NCBI RefSeq assembly: GCF_009811555.1
Contig: NZ_BLIN01000005.1
Span: 2,861,501-2,925,500 of the forward strand
Length of the DNA: 64,000 nucleotides
Source: Streptomyces caniferus
GTDB lineage: Bacteria; Actinomycetota; Actinomycetes; Streptomycetales; Streptomycetaceae
Reading direction: 5' to 3'
Shown here: positions 25,042 to 33,933 of the stretch, piece after piece
Layout of the letters: every line of letters starts with the position of its first letter
Numbering within the stretch: position 1 is the first letter of the stretch
The notes under the pieces: model-generated
What the model was told of the DNA's origin: nothing
Databases searched by the model: none
Seen by the model: only the letters and a program-made list of their open reading frames with translations
Made by a program: the position numbers and the translations under genes

Positions 25042-25083
25042 AAGGGGCCGGCAGCGTTCGGGCGAACGCCGCCGGCCCCTTCC
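25042..25083. terminator. bidirectional terminator between lipoprotein gene and uppS
   Basis: AAGGGGCCGGC (25042-25052) pairs with GCCGGCCCCTT (25071-25081), extended after one mismatch by GCGTTCG/CGAACGC. The convergent position and the A and T feet suit a shared terminator. Confidence 0.85.
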
Positions 25084-25143
25084 TCGTGAGCCCGCTGAGA
25101 CCCATGAGCCCCAGGCGGCTCATCGGCCCGATGCCCGACGTCC

Positions 25144-25962
25144 TTACGTCGCGGACTCGCCCTCCGCCTCCGGTGCCGCCCCGAACCTGCGGTCCCGCTT
25201 CGCGTACTCCAGGCAGGCCTGCCACAGATTCCGCCGGTCGAAGTCCGGCCACAGGATGTCCTGGAAGACCATCTCGGCGTAGGCGCTCTGCCAGATCAGG
25301 TAGTTCGAGGTCCGCTGCTCACCGGACGGCCGCACGAAGAGATCCACATCCGGCATGTCCGGGTAGTACATGTACTTCGCGATGGTCTTCTCGTTCACCT
25401 TCGACGGGTCCAGCCTTCCGGCCCGCACATCCGCCGCGATGGCCGCCGCCGCATCGGCGATCTCGGCCCGCCCGCCGTAATTCACGCAGAAATACAGCGT
25501 CATGGCGTCATTGTCCTTGGTCTGCTCCTGCGCGATCTGGAGCTCCTGCACCACGGACTTCCACAGCTTCGGCATCCGGCCGACCCACCGGATACGAATA
25601 CCCAGCGCGTCCATTTCGTCACGGCGCCGCCGGATCACATCGCGGTTGAAGTTCATCAGGAAGCGGACCTCGTCGGGCGACCGCTTCCAGTTCTCCGTCG
25701 AGAAGGCGTACAGCGAAAGGTTCTTCACGCCCATTTCGATGCAGCCCTTGAGGACGTCCAGGACGACACCCTCGCCGACCTTGTGCCCCTCGGTGCGCGG
25801 CAGCCCGCGCTCCTTGGCCCACCGGCCGTTGCCGTCCATGACGACCGCCACATGGTTCGGGACGAGCTCACCGGGGATCTTCGGCGGCCGCGCACCGGAA
25901 GGGTGCGGCTCGGGCGTCACGTACTCACGTCGATTACGGCCCAGAATCCCGCGTCGTGCCAT
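25144..25962 (-). CDS. uppS: isoprenyl transferase (undecaprenyl diphosphate synthase family)
   Basis: cis-Prenyltransferase that condenses isopentenyl diphosphate onto an allylic primer to give the lipid carrier for cell-wall synthesis. Family motifs are [20 protein letters not shown] with the catalytic Asp, [20 protein letters not shown], and [20 protein letters not shown] near the C-terminus. The ATG at 25962 (MARRGIL) gives 272 residues; AGGAG lies 11 bases upstream. A GTG nine bases further upstream is too close to that site. It lies just downstream of recO. Product chain length cannot be told. Confidence 0.94.
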   Translation of the reverse strand: MARRGILGRNRREYVTPEPHPSGARPPKIPGELVPNHVAVVMDGNGRWAKERGLPRTEGHKVGEGVVLDVLKGCIEMGVKNLSLYAFSTENWKRSPDEVRFLMNFNRDVIRRRRDEMDALGIRIRWVGRMPKLWKSVVQELQIAQEQTKDNDAMTLYFCVNYGGRAEIADAAAAIAADVRAGRLDPSKVNEKTIAKYMYYPDMPDVDLFVRPSGEQRTSNYLIWQSAYAEMVFQDILWPDFDRRNLWQACLEYAKRDRRFGAAPEAEGESAT

Positions 25963-26018
25963 GCGGCCCACGTCTCCTATGTGTCTTGAGGGGCGTTTTT
26001 TCTTGAGGGGCGGTGTCG

Positions 26019-26765
26019 CTATTTCTCTACGTACCGGAGGGAACGCAGGCCCCGCTCCACATGCCAGTGCAGATACGCCGTGACGAGCCCGCTGCCCTCC
26101 CGGGCATGACGGGCCTCACAGGCGTCCGCGGTCTCCCAGTCGCCGGTCAGCAGCGCGCTGAGGAGCCCGATGGCCTCAGAGGAGGGTACGACGCTCCCCG
26201 GCACCCGGCAGTCACCGCAGGTCACACCGCCCGACGCCACCGAGAAGAACCGGTTCGGACCGGGCATCCCGCACCGCGCGCAGCTGTCGAAGCTCGGCGC
26301 ATAGCCGTTGACGGCGAGCGAGCGCAGCAGGAAGGCGTCCAGCACCAGATGCGGCTCGTGCTCGCCACGGGCCAGCGTCCGCAGCCCGCCGACCAGCAGC
26401 AGGTACTGCTGCACGGCGGGCTCGCCCTCGTGGTCGGTGAACCGCTCGGCGGTCTCCAGCATGGCCGTCCCGGCCGTGTAGCGGGCGTAGTCCGTGACGA
26501 TCCCGCTGCCGTACGCCGCGATCGTCTCGCTCTGCGTGCACAGCGGCAGCCCGCGCCCGATCAGCTCGCTGCCGCGCGCATAGAACTGCACGTCGACGTG
26601 CGAGAACGGCTCCAGCCGCGCCCCGAACTTCGACTTCGTCCGGCGCACCCCCCGGGCCACCGCACGGACCCGTCCGTGCCCCCGGGTGAGCAGCGTGATG
26701 ATCCGGTCCGCCTCACCCAGCTTCTGGGTGCGCAGCACGATGCCGTCGTCGCGGAACAGACTCAT
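26019..26765 (-). CDS. recO: DNA repair protein RecO
   Basis: Recombination mediator that helps load RecA onto gapped DNA with RecR. The N-terminal OB-fold ([20 protein letters not shown], then [20 protein letters not shown]) is followed by the helical domain and a zinc site [12 protein letters not shown]...CGDC near residues 170-195. ATG at 26765 gives 248 residues; an in-frame upstream start at 26783 is less likely. It is followed by uppS on the same strand, an arrangement common in actinobacteria. Confidence 0.94.
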   Translation of the reverse strand: MSLFRDDGIVLRTQKLGEADRIITLLTRGHGRVRAVARGVRRTKSKFGARLEPFSHVDVQFYARGSELIGRGLPLCTQSETIAAYGSGIVTDYARYTAGTAMLETAERFTDHEGEPAVQQYLLLVGGLRTLARGEHEPHLVLDAFLLRSLAVNGYAPSFDSCARCGMPGPNRFFSVASGGVTCGDCRVPGSVVPSSEAIGLLSALLTGDWETADACEARHAREGSGLVTAYLHWHVERGLRSLRYVEK

Positions 26766-26822
26766 GGCGCCATTCTCGCGCATGGGCGAAGCGGGCCGGG
26801 CCGGGTGCCCCTCAGGCCCCCT

Positions 26823-27041
26823 TCAGCTCCGCTCACCCCCGGAGCGCTCCGTCAGCGCGTCGGTCAGCCGCCGGGCGACCTCCATCGAGCAGCGCCCCAG
26901 TTCCACGAGCGGCGGGATGTAGCAGTGGGCGATCGACACCGGGTCGGGACGCAGCGAGGGCAGGACGACCCCCGCACGGGCCAGCGCCTCCCGCAATTCC
27001 GTCGTCACGTCTTCCACTTCCTTGAACTGCTGCATGAGCAT
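26823..27041 (-). CDS. small hypothetical protein
   Basis: Protein of about 72 residues that I do not recognise, beginning MLMQQFKEVEDVTTELREAL. It has a helix (residues 5-22), then VVLPSLRPDPVSIAHCYIPP and a second helix LVELGRCSMEVARRLTDALT. Proteins of this type are often found divergent from XRE-DUF5753/DUF397 modules in Streptomyces, as here. A GTG (27047) and another ATG (27035) are alternative starts; GGAAAG precedes 27041 at a good distance. Confidence 0.65.
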   Translation of the reverse strand: MLMQQFKEVEDVTTELREALARAGVVLPSLRPDPVSIAHCYIPPLVELGRCSMEVARRLTDALTERSGGERS

Positions 27042-27153
27042 CCGCACTTTCCGTGAGGGGTTTCACTGTTCGCAGTCAGAGCGTGACGGTGCGGAACTAC
27101 GGTGGGCAAGGGGGCGGCCCCTGCAACGGGCGAGCAGAGAAAGGACGTACGCC

Positions 27154-27975
27154 ATGGCCAACGCATCACGGCAAGCTGCTTGGGAGTTCTGGGGCACGGA
27201 GCTCAAGCGGCGACGGGAGGATGCGGGCTTGACCCAGGAGGCGCTGGGCCGGAGGGCCTTCGTGTCCGGCGGCTACATCGGCCAGTTCGAGCAGGCGATC
27301 AGGAAGCCGCAGCTGGATGTGGCGGTGCGGATCGATGAGGTCCTGTAAACCGACGGTTTTTTCGAGCGGATGTGGCGGCGACTGATCGGCGCGTCTCCAT
27401 TCGAGTCCTACTTCGCAGCAGTAGCGGAGCTGGAAGCCCTCGCCACCAAGATCTGTGAGTTCGAGTCTCTCCTGATCCCGGGACTGCTGCAGACACCAGG
27501 GTATGCCCGCGAGGTAATGCTGTCGGCGACCCCGTTGACCTCCGAGGAGGAGCTGGACGAAAAGGTCTCGGCCCGGCTGGAACGAGCGCAGATCTTCAAG
27601 GGCCCGGCCAAGCCCGAGTATTGGGCGATCATCCACGAGGCAGCGCTGCGGGTCCCGGTCGGTGGAGCGGCCCAGATGGCGGAGCAGCTGGACCATCTCG
27701 TCGCTCTCGTGCGAAGCCGTCGAGTGGTGCTCCAAGTGATCCCGTACGCGCAAGGGGCACACTCGGCCATGTCTCATTCCATGAAGCTCATGGAGTTCGC
27801 AGACACACCGCCCACCGTCTATACAGAGGGCCTGTTTTGGGGCCAACTGCTCGACGACTCGGCGATGGTGAAGCGCGCGACGGCGACTTACGATCTCCTC
27901 AGGGCCGCCGCGCTGTCGCCGAAGGTGTCCCTGCCTCTGATCGAGTCGGCGGCGGAGAGCTACAGGAGTTCATGA
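27154..27975 (+). pseudogene. XRE-DUF5753 (WhiJ-type) regulator interrupted by an in-frame TAA
   Basis: The HTH part (27154-27348, ANASRQAAWEFWGTELKRRR, LTQEALGRRAFVSGGYIGQF) ends DVAVRIDEVL at a TAA at 27346-27348. The frame continues without any shift, TDGFFERMWRRLIGASPF, into a complete DUF5753 domain (FESLLIPGLLQTPGYAREVM; LERAQIFKGPAKPEYWAIIH; VVLQVIPYAQGAHSAM) ending at 27975. Full-length relatives read straight through here, so the TAA is one substitution, probably from GAA or CAA. AAAGGA precedes the ATG at 27154. Unless the stop is suppressed or translation restarts at ATG 27370, the protein is split. The DUF397 gene overlaps its end. Confidence 0.85.
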
Positions 27976-28184
27976 GCCGATACGACCTGGCCACTGCCCA
28001 GTGGCGCAAGAGCAGCTACAGCAGTGGCGCCTCTGACAACTGCCTCGAGGTCTCCGACAGCCACCCCGGCATCGTCCCCGTCCGCGACAGCAAGACCCCC
28101 CACGGCCCCGCCCTCGCCTTCCCGGCGGCGGGATGGGCCTCGTTCGTCGACGCCGTCAAAAACTCGCATTTCACCGGCGCCTGA
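27972..28184 (+). CDS. DUF397 protein
   Basis: Small protein of 70 residues with the DUF397 pattern: TAQWRKSSYSSGASDNCLEV, then VPVRDSKTPHGPALAFPAAG and WASFVDAVK. Such proteins are paired with XRE-DUF5753 regulators throughout Streptomyces (WhiJ / AbaA-like loci) and act with or against them; some pairs resemble toxin-antitoxin sets. Its ATG overlaps the regulator's stop (ATGA), with CAGGAG upstream, so translation was coupled to the now interrupted gene. Confidence 0.9.
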   Translation: MSRYDLATAQWRKSSYSSGASDNCLEVSDSHPGIVPVRDSKTPHGPALAFPAAGWASFVDAVKNSHFTGA

Positions 28185-28220
28185 CCACCTTTCACGAGGC
28201 GTACACACCAGGCACACAAA

Positions 28221-28250
28221 GGCCCCGCCATCCCACTGGATGACGGGGCC
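28221..28250 (+). terminator. terminator after the DUF397 gene
   Basis: GGCCCCG pairs with CGGGGCC, and after one mismatch CATCC pairs with GGATG around a 4-base loop. Confidence 0.8.
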
Positions 28251-28425
28251 ACATCACGTTATGGTCCGGGTCATCGCGGGCGGAAGGCGACCTTCCGTAC
28301 TTCTCAGTCCCCCATGGGAAGTGCCCCTCACGGCACGTCAACTCCCCGGTAGCATCCCGTGATGATCGGCAGCACGACGCCGTGATGGCCGGCCGACCCA
28401 GTCAGTACCCCAATTGAGGATCTCG

Positions 28426-29856
28426 ATGACATCCATACCGGAGGCGCTGTTGTGGTGCCTCAGCGCAGGTACGGCCGCCGCCGTGGTCCTGGCGGCGCTC
28501 TCGATCCGGGCGCGCGGACAGCGCGCGGACCTGAGATCACGCCTCTCCGCCGCTGAGGAACAGAACAGCGCCACGCTGCACAGCAATACGGAGCTGTCGG
28601 CCCGGCTGCGCGCCACCGAGGCCGAGATCCGGCACCTGGCCGGTACCCGGCTCCCCGACCTGACGCTGGCGCTGGCCCACCCGCATGTGCCCGTCCCGGG
28701 GCTGATGGACGCCCGGTTCGCCGGTACGGAGACCGACCAGGCCCTGAGCGCCGTACTGGAGCAGGTCAGCGACGCGATCACCAAGGAGCGGGCGCGCGTC
28801 GACGCCGCCGCCCAGTCCACCCTCCGCGGCGCGACCACCACCATCCAGGCGCTGCTCTACCGGCTCCAGACGTCGCTGCAGGAGATGCAGCACCGCTACG
28901 ACGACCCGAACGTCGCCCAGGACCTGCTGAACGCGGACTTCCTCAACGAGCAGGCGCTGCGGCGCATCCAGGCCACCGGTGTCGTCTGCGGCGCCTGGCC
29001 GGGACTGACCCGCGAGGACTCCTACCTCGCCGAGCTGGTCGTCGGCGCCACCTCCCGGCTGCGCGGCTACGAGCGGGTGCAGGTCAGCAACCAGCTGCGC
29101 GACCCTATCGCCGTCGTGGCGCGGGCCGTGGAGCCGGTCGCGATCGTGGTGACCGAGCTGCTGGCCAACGCCCTGCACCACTCGCACCGCGAACTGCCCG
29201 TCACCATCACCCTCCAGCAGGGCAACCGCGGCGCCTCCGTCATCGTCGACGACTACGGCGTCGGTATGCACGACGACGAGATCAAGGCCGCGATGGAGCT
29301 GCTGGCGGGTGACGACGACCTGCTGCTCACCCAGCTCGGCGACCCGCCGCGGTCCGGGTTCGCGGCGGCCGGCCAGCTGGTGCGCCAGTACGGCTTCGGG
29401 GTGCATGTCGAGCCGTCGCCGTACGGCGGTGTGCGTGCGGTCGTGTACATCCCCGGTGACCCCCTCCTCACCGTCCTCGACGAGAGCGCCCAGCCGATGT
29501 CCGTGATGGCTCCTCTGCCGCACCGTTCCGGGGTGCCGGACCGGGCCGGCTCCGCGCTGCCGACCGGTGCCACGCCGCCGGCCGCGGCGCCCGCCGCGCC
29601 GTCCGCACCCGCCGCGCCGTCCGCGGCCTCCTACGAGGCGCCCGCCCCGCAGGCCGAGGGCGAGCTGCCGCGCCGGCGCCGCCGTCAGCCCGTCTCCGAA
29701 CTCGATGAGAGTGCCGAGCGCACCGAATCGCTTCCCCCGCGCTCCCCGGAGGAGACCGGATCCCGTTGGGCCGCACTCCAGCGCGGTACCGAAACCGGCC
29801 GGGCAGCCGCCCAGTCAGAACCCCCTCGCAGTCCCGAAGGGAACGCACAGTCATGA
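28426..29856 (+). CDS. cvnA: conservon sensor protein CvnA (histidine kinase-like ATPase)
   Basis: First gene of a conservon, an operon encoding a membrane complex likened to a GPCR-G-protein system. One N-terminal helix (ALLWCLSAGTAAAVVLAALS) is followed by a coiled region (30-75) and a GHKL ATPase domain with the N box VTELLANALHHSHREL, DDYGVGMHDDEIKAAME and GFAAAGQLVRQYGFG. No phosphoacceptor His box is evident. The C-terminal 110 residues are a disordered Pro/Ala/Arg/Glu-rich tail. ATG 28426 follows GAGGA. It overlaps cvnB by four bases. Confidence 0.92.
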   Translation: MTSIPEALLWCLSAGTAAAVVLAALSIRARGQRADLRSRLSAAEEQNSATLHSNTELSARLRATEAEIRHLAGTRLPDLTLALAHPHVPVPGLMDARFAGTETDQALSAVLEQVSDAITKERARVDAAAQSTLRGATTTIQALLYRLQTSLQEMQHRYDDPNVAQDLLNADFLNEQALRRIQATGVVCGAWPGLTREDSYLAELVVGATSRLRGYERVQVSNQLRDPIAVVARAVEPVAIVVTELLANALHHSHRELPVTITLQQGNRGASVIVDDYGVGMHDDEIKAAMELLAGDDDLLLTQLGDPPRSGFAAAGQLVRQYGFGVHVEPSPYGGVRAVVYIPGDPLLTVLDESAQPMSVMAPLPHRSGVPDRAGSALPTGATPPAAAPAAPSAPAAPSAASYEAPAPQAEGELPRRRRRQPVSELDESAERTESLPPRSPEETGSRWAALQRGTETGRAAAQSEPPRSPEGNAQS

Positions 29857-30281
29857 ACAGCCCCACCCGCCGCCGTGTTGCCGAGGACAAGTCCTGGGTG
29901 CTGGCGCCCCTCATGGAGTTGCCGCATGTTATTCACGCAGCCGTGATCTCCGGTGACGGTTTCATCGAGGGCGCCTCGCCGGGTCTGCAGCGTGACTCCG
30001 GCGAGGGTGTCGCCGCGATGATGTCCGCGCTCCAGGGTGCGGGCCGTGCCGTGACCGCGGCGTTCGCCGGGAAGGACGACACCCGGCTGCGGCAGACGGT
30101 CATCGAGTCCGACGACGGCTTCGTCTTCGCGATACCCGCCGGCGAGAACACCTGCCTCGCGGTCTTCGCCGGTCCGGAGGTGAACATGGGTGTCGTCGCG
30201 CACCATATGCAGATCCAGGTGACGACGCTGGGCAACAAGGTCATGAACAGCCCGGCCCGGGATCTGGGCAACCCCGTATGA
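29853..30281 (+). CDS. cvnB: conservon Roadblock/LC7 protein CvnB
   Basis: Roadblock/LC7 domain protein of 142 residues, thought to act as a regulator of the CvnD GTPase, as MglB does for MglA. The domain runs WVLAPLMELPHVIHAAVISG, GEGVAAMMSALQGAGRAVTA, then VFAGPEVNMGVVAHHMQIQV. It overlaps the end of cvnA (ATGA) and the start of cvnC, so the operon is tightly coupled. Confidence 0.94.
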   Translation: MNSPTRRRVAEDKSWVLAPLMELPHVIHAAVISGDGFIEGASPGLQRDSGEGVAAMMSALQGAGRAVTAAFAGKDDTRLRQTVIESDDGFVFAIPAGENTCLAVFAGPEVNMGVVAHHMQIQVTTLGNKVMNSPARDLGNPV

Positions 30282-30640
30282 CCCCGCGCCAGAGCAGCGG
30301 CAGGCGCCTCGTCCCGGCCTATCTGGCCACCGGCGGACGCGCCCAGCCCAGCCGCAACACCCTGGACCGGCTCAGCCTGCTGCACAGCGTGGGCATGCCG
30401 ATCACCAGCGAGGTACGCCCGGAGGAGCACCGCATCCTGGAGCTGCTGCAGCCCGGGGCGCTGTCTCTGGCCGAGGTCGCCGCCCACCTTCACCTGCCGG
30501 TGAGCGTGGTGAAGGTGCTGGTGGCCGACCTTGTCGATGCCGGGCGGCTGCACGCCCGGGTCCCCATTCCCGAAGCCGAGCAATTCGACCGACAGATCCT
30601 GGAGAGGGTTCTCGATGGACTCCGCTCTCTCAAGTCCTAG
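30278..30640 (+). CDS. cvnC: conservon DUF742 protein CvnC
   Basis: DUF742 protein of 120 residues with a winged-helix-like core: RLVPAYLATGGRAQPSRNTL, then EHRILELLQPGALSLAEVAA and LPVSVVKVLVADLVDAGRLH. Found in every conservon between the Roadblock and GTPase genes; likely a partner of the complex. Its start overlaps cvnB by four bases, and its end overlaps cvnD by 26 bases. Confidence 0.93.
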   Translation: MTPRQSSGRRLVPAYLATGGRAQPSRNTLDRLSLLHSVGMPITSEVRPEEHRILELLQPGALSLAEVAAHLHLPVSVVKVLVADLVDAGRLHARVPIPEAEQFDRQILERVLDGLRSLKS

Positions 30641-31247
30641 CGCCCACGCCGGCGCGAGCACCGGCAGCATGTACCTCTCCGGCGAGAACCAGACACTGGT
30701 CAAGCTCCTGGTGGCGGGGCCGTTCGGGGTCGGCAAGACCACGCTCATCCGTGCGCTGTCCGAAACCCCGCCGCTGCACACCGAAGAGGTCATGACCCAG
30801 ACCGGCGCGATCGTCGACGATCTCGCCGGTGTCCGGGAGAAGACCACCACCACCGTCGCCATCGACTTCGGGCGGCTGACCCTGCCCGGGGACCTGGTGC
30901 TGTATCTGTTCGGCACCCCCGGACAGAAGCGCTTCCGTCCGCTGTGGCAGGACATCGCCCGTGGCGCGCTGGGCGCCCTGGTCCTCGCCGACACCCGTCG
31001 GCTGGCGGACTCCTTCGAGGTGATGGACATCGTCGAGGAGGCCGGGCTGCGCTACGCGGTGGCGGTCAACACCTTCCCCGACGCGCCCCAGTACGACGTC
31101 GAAAAGCTCCGTGAGGCGCTCGATCTGCACCCCGAGACGCCGCTGGTGCTGTGCGATGCCCGCGACCGGGAGCAGTCCGTCGATGCGCTCATCGCGCTCG
31201 TCGGGCACGTCCTGGCCCACACCCCCGAGGAGAACCCGAACCCGTGA
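30615..31247 (+). CDS. cvnD: conservon small GTPase CvnD
   Basis: Ras-like GTPase of 210 residues (ATP/GTP-binding protein family of conservons). P-loop: LLVAGPFGVGKTTLIRALSE (about 32-51). The switch region has TTTTVAIDFGRLTLPGD, and FGTPGQKRFRPLWQDI is the G3 motif. The G4 motif is NTFPD instead of NKxD, as is usual in this family. ATG 30615 lies inside cvnC; the stop overlaps the GTG of the next gene (GTGA). It is proposed to cycle between GTP and GDP at the membrane with CvnA-C. Confidence 0.93.
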   Translation: MDSALSSPSAHAGASTGSMYLSGENQTLVKLLVAGPFGVGKTTLIRALSETPPLHTEEVMTQTGAIVDDLAGVREKTTTTVAIDFGRLTLPGDLVLYLFGTPGQKRFRPLWQDIARGALGALVLADTRRLADSFEVMDIVEEAGLRYAVAVNTFPDAPQYDVEKLREALDLHPETPLVLCDARDREQSVDALIALVGHVLAHTPEENPNP

Positions 31248-32626
31248 CTTCCCCGCACCAGCCGGGAGCCGCACCGCCACCGGGCTGCCCGGCGCACGCC
31301 GCCCCTCCGCAGCAGTACCCGCCGGCGCAGCCCGACGCACAGACGCCGGTGAAGCTCTACGGACCGGACTTCGCCGCCGACCCGCACCGCATCTACGCGC
31401 ATTTGCGGCAGTACGGCGCGCTGGCTCCGGTCGAGATCGCACCGGACGTGACCGCGATGCTGGTCACCGACTACCGGGCCGCCCTCGACCTGCTGCACGA
31501 CGACACCACCTGGTCCAAGGACTCCCGGGAGTGGATGACGACCGTCCCGCCGGACTCCCCCGTCATGCCGATGCTGATGTGGCGCCCCAACATCTTCTAC
31601 GCCGACGGTCCTGCGCACGTCCGCTACCGGGACGTCGTCGTCGACAGCTTCAAGCTCGTCGAGCCGCATGAGCTGCGCGCCCGAGTCCACCACGCCGCGG
31701 ACTCCCTGATCCGGCGGTTCGGCGCGCACGGCGAGGCCGATCTGATCGCCGATTACGCGCGGCTGATCCCGCTGGTGATGTTCAACAACCTCTTCGGGCT
31801 GCCGGATTCGTACAGCGACCGGCTGATCGCGGCCATCGGCGGCATGCTGGACGGCAACTCCCCCGAGGAGGCCGCCGCCGCCAACGAGGCGTACACCAGC
31901 TACATCATGGAGCTGGTCGGCTCGAAGAAGGCCGAGCGCGGGCCGGACCTGACCTCCTGGTTCATGGACCACCCGAACGCGCTCAACGACGAGGAACTGA
32001 TCCACAACATCATCCTCACGATGGGCGCGGGCAACGAACCGCTCGCCAACCTCATCGGCAACGCGCTGTCGCGGATGCTGTCCGACGACCGCTACTACAA
32101 CACCCTCTCCGGCGGCGCGCTGACCGCGCACGACGCCATCAACGAGGTGCTGTGGAACGACCCGCCGCTGACCAACTACTCCGCCCACTTCCCGGTCCGT
32201 GACGTCTTCTTCCACGGCACCTGGGTGCGCAAGGGCCAGCTGGTGATGGTGTCCTACGCGGCCGCCAACAGCCAGTTCGACACCACCGGACAGGCGGGCC
32301 CCGGCTCGGGCGGCGGCTCGCACCTGTCCTGGGCGGCCGGTCCGCACGCCTGCCCCGTGAAGCGGCATGCGCTGCTGATCGCCACCACCGCGATCGAGCG
32401 GCTCACCGCCTGGCTCTCCGACATCGAACTCGCCGTGGACGCAAGCGAGTTGACGTGGCGCAACGGTGCGTTCCACCGGGCCCTCGCCGCGCTCCCGGCC
32501 CGGTTCACCCCCATCACCCCCGACCAGGCAGGAGCCACTCCATGGCACAACAGGGACAGCAGCCCTACGTCATCGACCCGGTCGGAAGCGATATCCACGG
32601 AGAGGCGGCCCGCCTCCGCGCACTAG
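31244..32626 (+). CDS. conservon cytochrome P450, CYP157-like, lacking ExxR
   Basis: P450-family protein of 460 residues with a Pro/Ala-rich N-terminus. The heme-thiolate Cys is kept ([20 protein letters not shown], Cys370). The K-helix ExxR motif is replaced by EVLW (301-304), and the I-helix lacks the usual acid-Thr pair ([17 protein letters not shown]). Loss of the ExxR Arg is a known oddity of the CYP157 family, found beside CYP154 in conservons. Starts at GTG overlapping cvnD. The C-terminus runs 85 bases into the next gene. Catalytic competence is uncertain. Confidence 0.9.
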   Translation: MTSPHQPGAAPPPGCPAHAAPPQQYPPAQPDAQTPVKLYGPDFAADPHRIYAHLRQYGALAPVEIAPDVTAMLVTDYRAALDLLHDDTTWSKDSREWMTTVPPDSPVMPMLMWRPNIFYADGPAHVRYRDVVVDSFKLVEPHELRARVHHAADSLIRRFGAHGEADLIADYARLIPLVMFNNLFGLPDSYSDRLIAAIGGMLDGNSPEEAAAANEAYTSYIMELVGSKKAERGPDLTSWFMDHPNALNDEELIHNIILTMGAGNEPLANLIGNALSRMLSDDRYYNTLSGGALTAHDAINEVLWNDPPLTNYSAHFPVRDVFFHGTWVRKGQLVMVSYAAANSQFDTTGQAGPGSGGGSHLSWAAGPHACPVKRHALLIATTAIERLTAWLSDIELAVDASELTWRNGAFHRALAALPARFTPITPDQAGATPWHNRDSSPTSSTRSEAISTERRPASAH

Positions 32627-33777
32627 GCCCGCTCGCGCGGACCGAGCTGCCCGGCGGCATCGAGGCCTGGTCGGTCACCAGCCACACGCTCCTCAAGCAG
32701 CTGCTGACCGACGACCGGGTCTCCAAGAACCCCCGGGAGCACTGGCCCCTGTGGCAGCGCGACGACATCCGCGGCAGCTGGCTGCAGTCGTGGATCGGCG
32801 TCACGAACATGTTCACCGCGTACGGCCCCGACCACCGACGGCTGCGCAAGCTGATCGCCCCGGCGTTCACCGCGCGGCGCACCGACGCCATGCTCCCGCG
32901 CGTGGAGGCCATCACCACGGCCCTCCTGGACGGCCTGGCCGCCCTGCCCGCGGGCGAGCCCGTGGACCTGCGCGCCCGCTTCAACCACCCGCTGCCCATG
33001 CAGGTGATCTGCGAGCTGTTCGGCTTCCCGGAGGGCGAGCGGCGCGTCGAACTCGCCCGCCTCGTCGAGGCCATCATGGACACCACGGCCACCCCGGAGC
33101 AGGCCGGCGCCACCGGCGCGGCCGTCCATGCGCTGCTGTCCGGCCTGGTCGGCGAGAAGCGCGAGAACCCGGGCGACGACCTGACGAGTCTCCTGGTCTC
33201 CTCGCGGGACGACGAGGGCCGGCGGATGACCGAGCAGGAGCTGCTCGACACCCTCCTCCTCGTCATCGGCGCCGGCCATGAGACCACCGTCGACCTCCTC
33301 GGCAACGCCGTGCACGCCCTGCTCACCCACCCCGAGCAGCTCGAGCTGGTGCTGTCGGGCGAGGTCCCCTGGAACGACGTGATCGAGGAGACGCTGCGCT
33401 GGGCCCCCAGCATCGCCGCCCTCCCGCTCCGTTTCGCCGTGGCGGACATCGAGATCCCGGACGGCCCCACCATCCGCAAGGGCGAGGCGATCCTCCCGGC
33501 GTACGCGGCGGCCGGGCGGGACGCCGCCTTCCACGGCGAGACGGCCGACGGCTTCGACATCGAGCGTTCCCAGAAGGAGCACCTCGCGTTCGGCCACGGC
33601 GTCCACCACTGCCTGGGTGCCCCACTGGCCCGTATGGAGGCCCGGATCGCGCTCCCGGCCCTCTTCGCCCGCTTCCCCGGCCTCCAACTGGCCGAGCCTG
33701 CGAGTGAGTTGGAGCCCACGAGCGGTTTCATCTCGGGCGGTCTGCGCAGCCTGCCGGTGCGTCTGACTCCGGCCTGA
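32542..33777 (+). CDS. conservon cytochrome P450, CYP154-like
   Basis: Complete soluble P450 of 411 residues. The I-helix oxygen-binding motif GAGHETT (243-249), the ExxR motif in [10 protein letters not shown] (E283-R286) and the heme loop [10 protein letters not shown] (Cys357) are all intact. CYP154 enzymes hydroxylate varied macrolides and steroids, but the native role in conservons is unknown. ATG 32542 follows CAGGAG and lies inside the 3' end of the CYP157-like gene. It is the last gene of the operon, and a terminator follows. The redox partner is not encoded nearby. Confidence 0.93.
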   Translation: MAQQGQQPYVIDPVGSDIHGEAARLRALGPLARTELPGGIEAWSVTSHTLLKQLLTDDRVSKNPREHWPLWQRDDIRGSWLQSWIGVTNMFTAYGPDHRRLRKLIAPAFTARRTDAMLPRVEAITTALLDGLAALPAGEPVDLRARFNHPLPMQVICELFGFPEGERRVELARLVEAIMDTTATPEQAGATGAAVHALLSGLVGEKRENPGDDLTSLLVSSRDDEGRRMTEQELLDTLLLVIGAGHETTVDLLGNAVHALLTHPEQLELVLSGEVPWNDVIEETLRWAPSIAALPLRFAVADIEIPDGPTIRKGEAILPAYAAAGRDAAFHGETADGFDIERSQKEHLAFGHGVHHCLGAPLARMEARIALPALFARFPGLQLAEPASELEPTSGFISGGLRSLPVRLTPA

Positions 33778-33801
33778 ACCGGCCGGCCGCTCCCGGTGTC
33801 C

Positions 33802-33835
33802 GACCCCGTCGCCCTGCTGTGGCGGCGGGGTCTTT
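33802..33835 (+). terminator. terminator after the conservon
   Basis: GACCCCG pairs with CGGGGTC, with CGCC/GGCG above one mismatch and a 7-base loop, followed by TTT. Confidence 0.8.
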
Positions 33836-33933
33836 CCGGCTTCCGTGCGGCCGTCGCGCCGCGGACCCGGTCAGGTGTGCGGCGGCGTGTTCCGTCGGCC
33901 GGACCGCAGCCTCAGGAGGGGGTACATGCCGCC

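Noticed and set aside
28426..33777. Part of a secondary-metabolite cluster because of two P450s
   Set aside because: Gene order (CvnA-B-C-D, then P450s) with overlaps is that of a conservon; no synthase, tailoring or resistance genes are present.
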